The translations under genes and the position numbers were made by a program. Shown in pieces: positions 8,588-17,593 of a DNA stretch of 64,000 nucleotides; the stretch's first letter is position 1; each line of letters opens with the position of its first letter. Below the pieces are notes generated by a model. That model ran no database searches and was not told the DNA's origin. It worked only from the letters and a program-made list of their open reading frames with translations. The DNA is from Thiohalorhabdus denitrificans (lineage in GTDB: Bacteria; Pseudomonadota; Gammaproteobacteria; Thiohalorhabdales; Thiohalorhabdaceae). Location of the stretch: assembly GCF_001399755.1 (NCBI RefSeq), contig NZ_LJCP01000014.1, forward strand, positions 62,001 to 126,000. The letters run 5' to 3'.

Positions 8588-8791
8588 TCTTGTGGGAGCG
8601 GCCATCGGCCGCGACAGCCGGGGCCGCCTCCCTGGTCGCGGCTGGTAGCCGCTCCCACAGGGGCCGCTCCCAGGGAGGCGGCCGGCTAGGCCTGGAACAA
8701 TTCGGCGCCCCGGCGCTCCCGGGATTCGCCCGCTGAAACGGGCTCCTACGAGTGCCGGCTCCCAGCCGTAGGAGCCCGCTTCAGCGGGCGA
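8588..8791. repeat. REP cluster (two class A, two class B) upstream of TauE-like gene
   Basis: Class A elements lie at about 8588-8614 and 8635-8660, in opposite orientation, and class B elements at about 8727-8752 and 8767-8791, also inverted relative to each other. The last one runs into the cobD gene: the cobD stop codon TGA (8781-8783) lies in the loop of this REP. No gene is seen in the 282-nt gap. Confidence 0.88.
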
Positions 8792-9755
8792 GCACCCCCT
8801 CCAGCCGCGCCCACCCCGCCTCGCTGCCGGGCAGACCGATGCGCAGCCCGGCGGGCTCCTGGAACAAGCGCGTCCACAGGCCCCGCTCCGCCAGGAGCCG
8901 ATGGCGCGCGGCGGCCTCCGTCCCCGGCACCCAGCGGAACAGGTCCGTGCCCCCGGGCGATGCCCAGCCGGCCCGCTCCAGGAGGTCCCCCAGGCGCCGG
9001 GCATTCGCGGCCAGGCGCTCCCGGCTCGCCTCCTGCCAGGAGCGGTCCTCCAGGGCCCGGCGCACCACCTCCCGCGCCGGGCCGGCCACCGGCCACGGCC
9101 CCAGCTCCGCGGCCAGGGCCTCGCGCACGGCGCCCTCGGCGGCCACGAAGCCCACCCGGGCCCCGGGCAGGCCGAAGAACTTCCCCGGCGAGCGCAGCAC
9201 CACCAGTCCCGCGCGGCCCGCCGTACCGGCCAGGCTGTGCTCCGGGGCCACGTCGGCGAAGGCCTCGTCCACGATGAGCCAGCCGCCGCGGGCCGCCAGC
9301 CGCCGGTGCCAGGCCAGCAGGTCCTCGGCGGCGAAGCGCCGGCCGTCCGGGTTGTTGGGATTGGTGACCACCAGCACGTCCACCCGCCCGGCGGCGGCCT
9401 CCAGCTCCTCCGCCGTCACCCGCTCCACGTGGTGGCCGGCCCATGCCCAGCGGAAGGCGTGCTCGCCGTAGGTGGGCCACAGGACCGCCACCCGCCCCGC
9501 CCGGCGCAGCCGCGGCAGGAGCTGGATGGCCGCCTCGGAGCCAGGGACGGCGAGCAGCTCGGGCGTGCCGTAGTAGGCGGCCGCCGCCTCCAGCAGGCCG
9601 TCGTCGCCCTCCGGGAGGCGGTGCCAAGCCGGCTCCGGAACCTCGGGAACCGGGTAGCCGCGAGAATTGATGCCGGTGGACAGATCCACCCACCCCCCCT
9701 CCGGCTCGCCGAAACGGGCCCGCGCGGCCGCCAGGTTGCCGCCGTGCTCAATCAA
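8781..9755 (-). CDS. cobD: L-threonine-O-3-phosphate decarboxylase
   Basis: This PLP enzyme (324 residues) makes (R)-1-amino-2-propanol phosphate, the linker of the cobalamin nucleotide loop. It has the aminotransferase class I/II fold with [10 protein letters not shown], the DEAF substrate-side motif and the PLP lysine in [15 protein letters not shown]. The start is TTG at 9755 with GGGAGG about 8 nt upstream, overlapping the end of cbiB by 8 nt. Its last codons and stop come from a class B REP element. The enzyme is named CobC in the Pseudomonas denitrificans nomenclature and CobD in Salmonella. It acts with CbiB, encoded just upstream. Confidence 0.93.
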   Translation of the reverse strand: MIEHGGNLAAARARFGEPEGGWVDLSTGINSRGYPVPEVPEPAWHRLPEGDDGLLEAAAAYYGTPELLAVPGSEAAIQLLPRLRRAGRVAVLWPTYGEHAFRWAWAGHHVERVTAEELEAAAGRVDVLVVTNPNNPDGRRFAAEDLLAWHRRLAARGGWLIVDEAFADVAPEHSLAGTAGRAGLVVLRSPGKFFGLPGARVGFVAAEGAVREALAAELGPWPVAGPAREVVRRALEDRSWQEASRERLAANARRLGDLLERAGWASPGGTDLFRWVPGTEAAARHRLLAERGLWTRLFQEPAGLRIGLPGSEAGWARLEGVLAR

Positions 9756-10653
9756 GCAGGATCCCTCCCGCGCCGATCAGGGCCACCCACAGCAAGACCC
9801 CCCGCTGCACCAGGCACACCGCCGCCCGGATGCTGCCGGCGTCGGGCGCCCCGCCCTCCCCCAGCTCGGGCCGCCGCTCCTCGGCGCCGTGGTAGCGGGC
9901 CGCGCCGCCCAGGCGCACGCCCAGGGCCCCGGCCCCCGCGGCCATCACCGCCCCGGCGTTGGCGCTCTTCCAGGCCCGGGCCTGGGCGCGCCAGCTGCGC
10001 AGCGCGGCGCCGGTCCGGCCGAGCAGGGCGTAGGTCAGGGCGGTGAGCCGGGCGGGCGGGGCGTTCAGCAAGTCGTCGAAACGGGCCGCCGCCCAGCCGA
10101 AATCGCGATAGCGCGCCGTGCGGTAGCCCCACATGGCGTCGAGGGTGTTGGCGAGGCGGTGCAGCACCACCCCCGCCGGCCCCAGCACCACGAGCCAGAA
10201 CAGGCTGGCGAACACCGCGTCGCTGCCGTTCTCCAGCACCGACTCCACCGTGGCGCCGGCCACCCCGTTCCCATCCAGGGCGGTAGGATCGCGGCTCACC
10301 AGCCGGCCCACCGCCTCGCGGGCGCCCGCCAGGTCCCCGGCCGCCAGCGGGCCGGCCACCGCCCGCGCGTGCTCCCCCAGGCTGCGCAGCCCCACGGCGA
10401 GGTACAGCACCAGCGCCGCCACCGCTTCCCCCACCACGGGCACCCGCCCCAGCCACCAGGCGGCCAGGGCGAAGGGCGCCACCAGCAGGACCACCGCCGC
10501 CGCGCCCCGCAGCCCACCCCCCTTCCCCCGGTTGAGCCGCTGCTCGACGGCGTCGGCCAGGGCCCCGAAGGCGGCCAGCGGATGGCCGCGGCGGGGGTCG
10601 CCGAGGAGGGCGTCCAGGAGGAGGGCGGCGATGGCTACGAACAGTACGGTCAC
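9748..10653 (-). CDS. cbiB: Adenosylcobinamide-phosphate synthase
   Basis: This inner-membrane protein (301 residues) attaches aminopropanol phosphate to adenosylcobyric acid. It shows the family start [10 protein letters not shown], the central segment [28 protein letters not shown], and four to five hydrophobic helices. Start is GTG at 10653, weak in ribosome site. It is followed by cobD with an 8-nt overlap, so the linker is made beside the enzyme that uses it. The pair is transcribed divergently from cobQ, whose product adenosylcobyric acid is the other CbiB substrate. Confidence 0.93.
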   Translation of the reverse strand: MTVLFVAIAALLLDALLGDPRRGHPLAAFGALADAVEQRLNRGKGGGLRGAAAVVLLVAPFALAAWWLGRVPVVGEAVAALVLYLAVGLRSLGEHARAVAGPLAAGDLAGAREAVGRLVSRDPTALDGNGVAGATVESVLENGSDAVFASLFWLVVLGPAGVVLHRLANTLDAMWGYRTARYRDFGWAAARFDDLLNAPPARLTALTYALLGRTGAALRSWRAQARAWKSANAGAVMAAGAGALGVRLGGAARYHGAEERRPELGEGGAPDAGSIRAAVCLVQRGVLLWVALIGAGGILLD

Positions 10654-10752
10654 TAGGAGCAGGCTCGTGTTGGGGCCGTTATGTGGCGATGGTCAGGGCT
10701 ACTCTGGTTCGTTGTTCCTGATCAGGCCGGTCCTCTGGCGGAAAAGGACCAT

Positions 10753-10975
10753 GTTGGAGCGATCCGCGATCGCGACCGGCCGAAGGGGCCACTTGGGTCG
10801 CGGTCGCGGACCGCTCCCACAGCCCCCCTGACCGGGCTCGGCCGAGAGAAAGTAAAAGTATTAGCACCCGGGTAGTGCGGGCTGTGGGAGCGGCCAGTAG
10901 GAGCGACGGCCCCCGTCGCAATCAACCGAGGAGGCTCCTCCCACAGGTCGCGACGGGGGCCGTCGCTCCTACAAG
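10753..10975. repeat. REP elements in the cbiB/cobQ divergent gap
   Basis: The 374-nt gap between the divergent cbiB and cobQ genes holds palindromic elements at about 10753-10780, 10797-10821, 10880-10918 and 10949-10975. The first pair uses GGAGCG...CGCGACC arms. The second pair has a longer CGACGGGGGCCGTCG core (class A variant) with GTAGGAGC or GCTCCTAC heads, and one copy seems interrupted by another. Promoters for both genes must lie among or beside them; none was recognised with confidence. Confidence 0.85.
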
Positions 10976-11027
10976 ATGGCCCGGTTCGCCGTAGGGGGCG
11001 CCTCAAGGATATGCGACAATCCGCGCC

Positions 11028-12485
11028 ATGCCAGCCACCACCCTCATGATTCAGGGCACCACCTCCGACGCCGGCAAGAGCGCCCTGGTGACCGGCCTGT
11101 GCCGGGCGCTGCGCCGCCGCGGGCTGCGGGTGGCGCCCTTAAAGCCGCAGAACATGGCCCTGAACAGCGCGGTCACCGCGGACGGCGGCGAGATCGGCCG
11201 GGCCCAGGCCGCGCAGGCCCAGGCCGCGGGGCTGGAGCCTACCACGGACATGAACCCCGTGCTGCTCAAGCCCAACACCGACACCGGCGCCCAGGTGATC
11301 GTCAACGGCCGCGCCGTGGGCACCATGGAGGCCCTCGCCTACCACGAATACAAGCGCACCGCTCGCGAGGCAGTGCTGGCGGCCCACGCCCGGCTGGCCC
11401 GGGCGTACGACGTGGTGGTGGTGGAGGGCGCCGGCAGCCCCGCGGAGGTGAACCTGCGCGAGCACGACATCGCCAACATGGGCTTCGCCGAGGCGGTGGA
11501 CTGCCCCGTGCTCCTGGTGGCCGACATCGACCGCGGCGGCGTCTTCGCCCAGCTGGTGGGCACGGCCGAGCTCCTCGCCGACAGCGAGCGCGCCCGCCTC
11601 GCCGGCTTCGTCATCAACCGCTTCCGCGGCGACCAGACGCTGCTCCAGCCGGGCCTGGACTGGCTGGAGGATTACACCGGCATCCCGGTGGCGGGAGTGC
11701 TGCCCCACCTGGAGGGACTGTACCTGGAGGCGGAGGACCGCCTGGACGGCGCGCCGGCCCCCACGGAAGGCGCCGACGCCCTGCGCGTCCACGTCCCCGC
11801 CTTCCCGCGCATCAGCAACCACACCGACCTCGATCCCCTGCGGCACCACCCCCGGGTGGATCTGCGGTTGGTCGGCCCCGGGGATTCCCTGGAGGGCGCC
11901 GACCTGATCCTGCTGCCGGGCTCCAAGTCCGTGCGCGCCGACCTGGACTGGCTACGCGCCCAGGGCTGGGAGGCGCAGATCCAGCGCCACCTGCGCTACG
12001 GCGGGCGGGTCCTCGGCGTCTGCGGCGGCTTCCAGATGCTCGGCACCGCCCTCCACGACCCGGAGGGGCTGGAAGGCCCGGCCGGCTCCTCCCCGGGGCT
12101 GGGGCTGCTGGCGATGGAGAGCACGCTGGCCCCGGAGAAGCGGCTGACCCGGGTGCGGGGGCGGCTGGCACCCGAAGGGGCGCCGGTGGCCGGCTACGAG
12201 ATCCACATGGGGGTGTCGGAGGGGCCCGACCTGTCCCGCCCCCTGGCGGACCTGCCGGAGGGGGATGACGGCGCCCGATCGGCGGACGACCGGGTACGCG
12301 GCACCTACCTGCACGGCCTGTTCGACGAGGGCGAGGCCTGCGCCGCCCTGCTGGGCTGGGCGGGCCTGGGAGACGCCGAGGCCAGGGACCACCACGCCCG
12401 CACGGAGGAGGGCATCGAGCGCCTGGCGGATGCGGTGGATGACCATCTCTGGACCGAGCCGCTTCGGCGGTGCCTGGGCCTGTAG
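11028..12485 (+). CDS. cobQ: Cobyric acid synthase (adenosylcobyrinate a,c-diamide amidotransferase)
   Basis: This enzyme (485 residues) amidates side chains b, d, e and g of adenosylcobyrinic acid a,c-diamide, using glutamine and ATP. The N-terminal dethiobiotin-synthase-like ATPase domain carries GTTSDAGKS (10-18) and [10 protein letters not shown]. The C-terminal class I glutamine amidotransferase domain has [12 protein letters not shown] with the catalytic cysteine, and an EIHMG segment near the end. It stands alone on the plus strand, divergent from cbiB-cobD, and ends toward the convergent cobS operon with a REP between. No riboswitch was found upstream, unlike the other B12 groups. Confidence 0.95.
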   Translation: MPATTLMIQGTTSDAGKSALVTGLCRALRRRGLRVAPLKPQNMALNSAVTADGGEIGRAQAAQAQAAGLEPTTDMNPVLLKPNTDTGAQVIVNGRAVGTMEALAYHEYKRTAREAVLAAHARLARAYDVVVVEGAGSPAEVNLREHDIANMGFAEAVDCPVLLVADIDRGGVFAQLVGTAELLADSERARLAGFVINRFRGDQTLLQPGLDWLEDYTGIPVAGVLPHLEGLYLEAEDRLDGAPAPTEGADALRVHVPAFPRISNHTDLDPLRHHPRVDLRLVGPGDSLEGADLILLPGSKSVRADLDWLRAQGWEAQIQRHLRYGGRVLGVCGGFQMLGTALHDPEGLEGPAGSSPGLGLLAMESTLAPEKRLTRVRGRLAPEGAPVAGYEIHMGVSEGPDLSRPLADLPEGDDGARSADDRVRGTYLHGLFDEGEACAALLGWAGLGDAEARDHHARTEEGIERLADAVDDHLWTEPLRRCLGL

Positions 12486-12518
12486 GTCCTTCGGCGGACA
12501 CCTTCCCAGGAATCCGCC

Positions 12519-12545
12519 AAGTCGCGGTCATGGACCGCTCCCACA
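12519..12545. repeat. Single REP between convergent cobQ and cobS
   Basis: A class A variant (GTCGCGGTCATGGACCGC, then TCCCAC) occupies most of the 69-nt gap between the two convergent genes. It could act as a bidirectional 3'-end stabiliser; there is no T-run to make it a canonical terminator. Confidence 0.75.
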
Positions 12546-12554
12546 GTCCCTATC

Positions 12555-13295
12555 TCACCCCAGCGCGTACACCATCCCCACCAGGAAGGCCGCTTCCCCC
12601 ACCTCGATGGCGGCGCCGATGGTGTCGCCGGTGACGCCGCCCAGGCGCCGCTCCATCAGCCAGCGCAGGAAGATCAGGACGATGGCCCCGGTCACCAGCC
12701 CGGCGAAGCCCATGCCTACGGTGAGGATGAGGCCCAGGAGCAGGGAGCCGGCCACCACGCCCCAGGCGGGCCAGGGGGACAGGTGCTCGGCGGGGCCCGC
12801 CCCCAGCCCCTCGGCGCGCACGTACGGAAGGGTGAGCAACAGCCACACCGCCGCGGTGCGGGCCAGCAGGGGGGCCGCCAGCAGGCCCAGGGTGGCCCCG
12901 CTCTCCAGCAGGGCGGTGAGCGCCACCACCTTGACCACCAGCACCACGCCCACCACGACCACGCCGGCCGGGCCGGTACTGGGATCCTTCATGATGGTCA
13001 GGGTCTTGTCCCGGTCGCCGTGGCCACCCAGCCAGGCGTCGGCGCTGTCCGCCAGGCCGTCCACGTGCAGGAGGCCCGTAAGCAGCAGCCACAGGGCCAC
13101 CACCAGCACGGCGGTCATACCGGCGTGGCCGGTGCCGAGGACGGCGGTGGCGGCCAGGAGCACCACGCCGATGGCCAGGCCCACCAGGGGGTAGAACAGC
13201 ACCGAACGGCCCCAGTCCCGCGGAGTGGTCTCGGCGGGCACGGCCACCGGGATCCGGGTCAGCAGCTGCACGGCAAGCCGTAGGGGTACCAGCAT
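12555..13295 (-). CDS. cobS: Adenosylcobinamide-GDP ribazoletransferase (cobalamin synthase)
   Basis: This inner-membrane enzyme (246 residues) joins adenosylcobinamide-GDP to alpha-ribazole (phosphate), the last assembly step. It has five to six membrane helices and the family motif LLHVDGLADSADAWLGG (about 75-91), followed by the KDPSTGPAG segment. The start ATG at 13293-13295 shares one base with the stop of cobC (TGATG), so the two are coupled. It should not be confused with the AAA+ CobS subunit of the aerobic cobaltochelatase. Last gene of the riboswitch-led btuB operon. Confidence 0.94.
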   Translation of the reverse strand: MLVPLRLAVQLLTRIPVAVPAETTPRDWGRSVLFYPLVGLAIGVVLLAATAVLGTGHAGMTAVLVVALWLLLTGLLHVDGLADSADAWLGGHGDRDKTLTIMKDPSTGPAGVVVVGVVLVVKVVALTALLESGATLGLLAAPLLARTAAVWLLLTLPYVRAEGLGAGPAEHLSPWPAWGVVAGSLLLGLILTVGMGFAGLVTGAIVLIFLRWLMERRLGGVTGDTIGAAIEVGEAAFLVGMVYALG

Positions 13296-13903
13296 CAGGT
13301 GATCACTCCGTGGGAAACCAGGCGTGCGTTCACCTCCCGGCCGTCGATGTCGGCCCGGATGCGGGTGCGGCAAGCGTAGGGCACCTCCATGCGGAACAGG
13401 TTGCTCAGCGGCATGCCCATGACATGGGCGATGAGGACCCGCATGGCGCCGCCGTGGCCCACCACCAGTACGTGGCGGCCGGCGTGCTGACGCACCAGGT
13501 CCTCCCAGCCGGCCGCCACCCGCTCGGCGAAGTCCTGCAGGGCCTCGCCACCCGGGGCCTGGGCGTTGGGCGGGTCGGCCCAGAAGGCGCTCAGGTCGCC
13601 CGGCCCGTTGGCCAGGATGTCCTCGGCGGTGCGCCCGTCCCACTCGCCGAAGTCCATCTCCCGCAGGCGGTGCTCGTACTTCAGGTCCAGGCCCCGGGCG
13701 CGGGACAGCTCCTCGGCGAACTCGCTGCAGCGCAGCATGGGGGAGGACACCACCACCTCCCAGCCCGCCTCGCCCGCGGAGGCCAGGCGCATCTGGCCCC
13801 AGCCCTTCTCGCTCAGGGGATGATCGGTGCGGCCGCGGAACATGCGGCCGCCCTCGGGCTCCCCGTGGCGGATCAGGTCGATCGTCGTAGCCGTCTGGTC
13901 CAT
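13295..13903 (-). CDS. cobC: Alpha-ribazole phosphatase, histidine phosphatase family
   Basis: This phosphatase (202 residues) removes the 5'-phosphate from alpha-ribazole phosphate or from adenosylcobalamin phosphate. The catalytic RHG is in LIRHGEPEGG near the N-terminus, the second histidine in VVGHGGAMR, and the FRGRTDHPLSEKGW stretch is typical of the CobC branch. It lies between cobT, which makes alpha-ribazole phosphate, and cobS, which uses the product, and overlaps the latter by one base. Distinction from other phosphoglycerate-mutase-like phosphatases rests on this context. Confidence 0.9.
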   Translation of the reverse strand: MDQTATTIDLIRHGEPEGGRMFRGRTDHPLSEKGWGQMRLASAGEAGWEVVVSSPMLRCSEFAEELSRARGLDLKYEHRLREMDFGEWDGRTAEDILANGPGDLSAFWADPPNAQAPGGEALQDFAERVAAGWEDLVRQHAGRHVLVVGHGGAMRVLIAHVMGMPLSNLFRMEVPYACRTRIRADIDGREVNARLVSHGVIT

Positions 13904-13935
13904 GGCCGCCCTCTATTGGTGCATGCACCCTCCGG

Positions 13936-14982
13936 TCAGGAGGGGATCCCGGCTTCCTCGAAGGTCGCCATTCGATTGTGCAGGGTAACGGCCTGTCGCA
14001 AAAGCGGTACCGCCGCGGCGGCGCCGCTGCCCTCGCCCAGCCGCATGTCCAGGTCCAGCAAGGGCGCGGCCCCCAGCTCCGCCAGCACGGCGGCGTGGCC
14101 CGGCTCGGCGGAGCGGTGACCGAAGGCGAGCCAGTCCGCCACGCCCGGGTTGAGGCGCACGGCCGCCAGGGCGGCGGTGGTGGCGATGAAGCCGTCCACC
14201 AATACCGGGATGCCGCGCTGGGCGGCGGCCACGAAGGCCCCCGCCAGACCGGCGATCTCGAAGCCGCCCACCCGCCTGAGCGCCTCCGCCGGGTTGGCGG
14301 GGTCCGGGGCGTGCAGGCCGAGGGCGTCGCGCACCACCGCGGCCTTGTGGTCCACCCCGCGCGCGTCCAGGCCGGTCCCCGGCCCGGCCAGGGCTTCGGG
14401 GCTGTCCCCGGTGAGGCCGCAGGCCACGGCGGTGGCGGCGGTGGTGTTGGCGATGCCCATCTCGCCGCCGATGAACAGCTGCGCGCCTTCCGCCTCCGCC
14501 CGTCTGGCGGCCTCGGCTCCGGCCGCCAGGGCCGCCGCCAGCTCCTCGGCGGTCATGGCGGGCTCCCGGCGCAGGTTGCCCGTCCCCGGGGCGATGCGGG
14601 CCGGGCGGACGCCGGGCAGGGAGCCGGGATCCTCCACCGCCCCCAGATCCACCACCTCCAGGTTGGCACCGGCCTCCCGCGCCAGGACGCTGACGGCGGC
14701 CCCGCCGCGGCTGAAGTTGCGGATCATCTCGGTGGTCACCGCCTGCGGGAAGGCGGAGACGCCCTCCGCCGCCACGCCGTGGTCCCCGGCGAACACGCTG
14801 ATCCAGACCCGGTCCAGGGCGGGCTTGGGCGCGCCCTGCCAGGCCGCCAGCCGCACGGCCACCTCCTCCAGCCGTCCCAGGGAGCCGGGCGGTTTGGTGA
14901 GCTGGCCCTGGCGGTCGCGGGCGGCCTGTTCGGCCGCCTCGTCGATGGATGCCACGGGCCGGAGGTACCAGGGCTCGGTCAT
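13936..14982 (-). CDS. cobT: Nicotinate-nucleotide:dimethylbenzimidazole phosphoribosyltransferase
   Basis: This enzyme (348 residues) activates the lower ligand: dimethylbenzimidazole plus nicotinate mononucleotide gives alpha-ribazole phosphate. Family blocks present are [12 protein letters not shown] near residue 30, [16 protein letters not shown], the GEMGIANTT segment and the C-terminal catalytic GEGSGA. The bases it uses can be made by BluB at 33340. It starts at ATG 14982 after a 200-nt stretch of REPs that separates it from cobU, so it may be expressed partly independently. It is not the AAA+ CobT chelatase subunit. Confidence 0.95.
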   Translation of the reverse strand: MTEPWYLRPVASIDEAAEQAARDRQGQLTKPPGSLGRLEEVAVRLAAWQGAPKPALDRVWISVFAGDHGVAAEGVSAFPQAVTTEMIRNFSRGGAAVSVLAREAGANLEVVDLGAVEDPGSLPGVRPARIAPGTGNLRREPAMTAEELAAALAAGAEAARRAEAEGAQLFIGGEMGIANTTAATAVACGLTGDSPEALAGPGTGLDARGVDHKAAVVRDALGLHAPDPANPAEALRRVGGFEIAGLAGAFVAAAQRGIPVLVDGFIATTAALAAVRLNPGVADWLAFGHRSAEPGHAAVLAELGAAPLLDLDMRLGEGSGAAAAVPLLRQAVTLHNRMATFEEAGIPS

Positions 14983-15029
14983 GGGATTCCTTCTGGTGTC
15001 TTATGGGAAATCTCGTTGCGGAACCAGAA

Positions 15030-15189
15030 TCGCGGTCGCGACGGGGGCCATCGCTCCTACGAACGTCTCCGTAGGAGCCCACCCGGAAAACCAGATCCCT
15101 GTGCGCGACAGGGACCGTAGGAGCGGCCGCCCCGGCCGCGACCACCTTCCAACGGCATGGCGATGGCGAGAGGGGCACCGCTCCTACCA
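15030..15189. repeat. REP elements between cobU and cobT
   Basis: The element at 15030-15061 is a class A variant with the CGACGGGGGCC core. A half element GTAGGAGCCCACCC lies at about 15070-15085, and a full class A copy is at 15116-15143. A further half element GCTCCTAC at 15181-15188 contains the stop codon of cobU (TAG, 15184-15186 on the minus strand). They interrupt an otherwise tightly packed operon. Confidence 0.85.
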
Positions 15190-15699
15190 CTCGTCCTTCA
15201 GCGTCCAGGGCAGCCCCGCCACCACCAAGGTCACCTGCTCGCAGCGCTCCGCCGCCGCCTGGTGCAGCCGCCCCGCCTCGTCCACGAACCGGCGCGACAA
15301 CGGATCGGCGGGCACCACCCCCTGCCCCACCTCGTTGCTCACCAGCAGCACCTCGCCGGGCGCCGACGCCAGGGCCTCCAGAAAAGCGGTCCGCTCCCGC
15401 TCCAGGACCTCCTCGCCTTCCCCCAGCAGGTTGCCCAGCCACAGGGTCAGGCAGTCCACCAGCAGGCAGCGGCCTGGCCTGGCCTCCTGGCGGAGCACGC
15501 GGGCCAGGGCCACCGGCTCTTCCACCAGTCCCCAGTGGTCGGGGCGGTCCGCCCGGTGGCGGGCGATGCGCGCCGCCATCTCCTCGTCCCCGGCGGTGGC
15601 GGTGGCCACGTAGACCACTTCCGCCCCGGATTCCACGGCGCGCTGCTCGGCCAGGCGACTCTTGCCGCTGCGGGCGCCGCCCAGGACCAGCTCCTTCAC
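15184..15699 (-). CDS. cobU: Adenosylcobinamide kinase / adenosylcobinamide-phosphate guanylyltransferase
   Basis: This bifunctional enzyme (171 residues from the chosen start) phosphorylates adenosylcobinamide and then transfers GMP. It has the P-loop GGARSGKSR at the N-terminus, the RHRADRP segment and the DCLTLWLGNLL block. I prefer the GTG at 15699, which overlaps the btuD stop as GTGA and gives the family start MKELVLGG; a GTG at 15711 would add four residues. It follows the uptake ABC genes directly, which fits salvage of imported cobinamide. The stop codon lies in a REP half element. Confidence 0.93.
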   Translation of the reverse strand: MKELVLGGARSGKSRLAEQRAVESGAEVVYVATATAGDEEMAARIARHRADRPDHWGLVEEPVALARVLRQEARPGRCLLVDCLTLWLGNLLGEGEEVLERERTAFLEALASAPGEVLLVSNEVGQGVVPADPLSRRFVDEAGRLHQAAAERCEQVTLVVAGLPWTLKDEW

Positions 15700-16466
15700 G
15701 CCCGCCCCCACGGCACCACGTAGGGCTCGCCCTCGACCTCGCCGTACACCGCCCGGATGCCGAATACCTCGTCGAGATGGCGGGGGTCCAGCACCTCCTT
15801 GGGCGTTCCCTGGGCCACCAGCTCCCCCTCGTCCATGAGGAACAGGCGGTCGCAGAAGCGGGCGGCGAGGTTCAGGTCGTGCAGCACCAGGGCCACCGTA
15901 CGCCCCTGGTGGGCGTAGTCCCGAACCAGCTCCATGAAGTGGACCTGGTGGTAGGGGTCGAGGCCGGCCACGGGCTCGTCGGCCAGTAGGATGGAGGGCT
16001 CGCCGGCCAGCACCCGGGCCAGGAGCACGCGGGCGCGCTCGCCGCCGGAGAGCTGGGTCACGGGCCGGTCGCGCAGCTCCTCCACCCCGGTGGCCGCCAG
16101 CGCCCGGTCCACGGCGTAGGCGTCCTCGCTCCCCAGGCGCTGCCAGGGGCCGAGGTGGGGCAGCCGGCCCAGGGCCACCACCCGCTCCACGGGCAGCGGC
16201 CAGTGGACCGTGGCCGCCTGGGGCAGGTAGCCAAGCTCGCGCGCCCGGTCGCGGCCGCGGAAGCGGTGCAGCCGCTCGCCGTTCAGACGCGCCTCGCCCT
16301 GCGCCGGCGTATGCAGCCCGGCCAGGGCGCGCAGCAGGGTGCTCTTGCCCGCGCCGTTGGGGCCGAGGATGCCCGCCACTTCGCCGGGCTGCAGCCCAAG
16401 GCTGACCCCGTGCACCACAGCCGTTCCGCCCTGCTCCAGAGTCAGGGCTTCCGCCGTGAGGCTCAT
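15696..16466 (-). CDS. btuD: Cobalamin ABC transporter, ATP-binding protein
   Basis: This ATPase (256 residues) powers corrinoid import through BtuC. Walker A is GPNGAGKST, the signature is LSGGERARV, Walker B is ILLADEPVAGLD and the switch histidine is in LVLHDLNLA. It belongs to the FecE/BtuD iron-chelate and B12 branch. It overlaps btuC by 4 nt upstream and cobU by 4 nt downstream, so uptake and salvage are translationally linked. Confidence 0.93.
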   Translation of the reverse strand: MSLTAEALTLEQGGTAVVHGVSLGLQPGEVAGILGPNGAGKSTLLRALAGLHTPAQGEARLNGERLHRFRGRDRARELGYLPQAATVHWPLPVERVVALGRLPHLGPWQRLGSEDAYAVDRALAATGVEELRDRPVTQLSGGERARVLLARVLAGEPSILLADEPVAGLDPYHQVHFMELVRDYAHQGRTVALVLHDLNLAARFCDRLFLMDEGELVAQGTPKEVLDPRHLDEVFGIRAVYGEVEGEPYVVPWGRA

Positions 16467-17464
16467 ACGGTCATCCTCCGGGTCTTGAGCACCAGGTGGA
16501 GGAAGAAGGGCGCCCCTACCAGGGCGGTGACCACCCCCAGCTTGAGGTCCACCTCGTCGCTGGCCAGGCGCAGGCCCATGTCGGCCAGAAGCAGCAGGAT
16601 GGCCCCGCCCAAAGCGCTGGCCGCCAGGAGCCGGGCGGGCTGGTAGCCCACCAGCGGCCGCAGCAGGTGCGGCACCACCAGGCCGACGAAGCCGATGCTC
16701 CCGGAAACCGCCACCCCGGCGCCCACCGCCAGGGTGGCCCCGGCGATGACCCGGAAGCGCAGGGCGCTCAGGTTGAAGCCCAGGCTGCGCGCCGTCTCCT
16801 CGCCCATGCTCAGGGCGTCGAGGGCCCGCCCGGCGGACAGCAGCAACGCCACCCCCACCCCCATGAACGGCAGGCCCCAGGCCACGTGGTCCATGCCCCG
16901 GTCGGCCAGGGAGCCGAGCAGCCAGAACAGGATCTCGGTGGTGGCGTGCGGGCTTGGCGCGAGGTTGAGGGCCACGGAGATGAGCGCCCCGGCCAGGCTG
17001 GATATGGCCACCCCGGCGAGGATCAGGGTCTGGACATTGGCCTCCCGTCCGGCGAGGCCATAGAGAACCAGCATGGACACCAGGGCGCCCGCCATGGCGG
17101 CCGCCGGGAGGGCCAGGGGAACGGCGGCGGCCACGCCGGTGTAGAGGGTAACCACGGCCCCCAGGGCGGCGGTGTTGGAGATGCCCAGCACCCCGGGCTC
17201 CGCCAGGGGGTTGCGCAGCAGGCCCTGCAGCCCGGCGCCGGCGATGCCGAGGCTCGCCCCCACCGCCACCCCGAGCAGGGTGCGCGGCAGGCGCAGCTCC
17301 TGGACGATCTGCGAGACAGGGGTTTCATCGGGGGCCACCAGGGCCGCCCATACCTGGCCCGGGGGAATGGCCACATAGCCCAGGACCAGGCTGAACCCCA
17401 TCAAGGCCAGAACCACCGCCCCCAGCAGGGGCAGCAGCCAGGGCCGGCTCACCTCATGGGGCAT
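16463..17464 (-). CDS. btuC: Cobalamin ABC transporter permease
   Basis: This FecCD-family permease (333 residues, nine to ten membrane helices) moves corrinoids across the inner membrane. Typical stretches are RLPRTLLGVAVGASLGIAG, the GLLRNPLAEPGVLGIS loop and the VSGSIGFVGLVVPHLLR segment. The ATG at 17464 has AGGAGG about 6 nt upstream (17471-17476). A REP pair fills part of the 123-nt gap to btuF. Specificity for B12 rather than siderophores is inferred from the operon and its riboswitch. Confidence 0.92.
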   Translation of the reverse strand: MPHEVSRPWLLPLLGAVVLALMGFSLVLGYVAIPPGQVWAALVAPDETPVSQIVQELRLPRTLLGVAVGASLGIAGAGLQGLLRNPLAEPGVLGISNTAALGAVVTLYTGVAAAVPLALPAAAMAGALVSMLVLYGLAGREANVQTLILAGVAISSLAGALISVALNLAPSPHATTEILFWLLGSLADRGMDHVAWGLPFMGVGVALLLSAGRALDALSMGEETARSLGFNLSALRFRVIAGATLAVGAGVAVSGSIGFVGLVVPHLLRPLVGYQPARLLAASALGGAILLLLADMGLRLASDEVDLKLGVVTALVGAPFFLHLVLKTRRMTV

Positions 17465-17523
17465 GTCATGGCCTCCTGCAAGCTCGAATCAATCCCATAG
17501 ACCTTTCCTTTAACCGCCAGTCC

Positions 17524-17593
17524 CTGTGGGAGCCCGCTTCGGAGGGCGAGCCGTGGATGGGGAAGGCTCGCGCACCGAAGTGAGTTCCTACGG
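17524..17593. repeat. REP pair between btuF and btuC, one arm ending btuF
   Basis: Two diverged class B elements in opposite orientation lie at about 17524-17550 and 17565-17593. The second, rightmost one carries TTCCTACGG, and its complementary TAG at 17588-17590 is the stop codon of btuF. The loops differ from the RAYT-flanking copies, so these are older or belong to another subclass. Confidence 0.8.

Noticed and set aside
10722-10738. B12-box-like string TCAGGCCGGTCCTCTGG upstream of cobQ/cbiB
   Set aside because: It resembles the end of the cobalamin riboswitch, but none of the other conserved blocks (CAGGTG, AACGGGAA, GCCACTG) is present nearby.
12555-13928. A 457-residue fusion of an unknown domain to CobS
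   Set aside because: The first 211 residues shadow the cobC phosphatase; CobS starts at 13295 in a TGATG overlap.
12555-14982. cobS and cobT as the AAA+ subunits of the aerobic cobaltochelatase
   Set aside because: The proteins are the membrane cobalamin synthase and the DMB phosphoribosyltransferase, which share the names; neither has AAA+ motifs.
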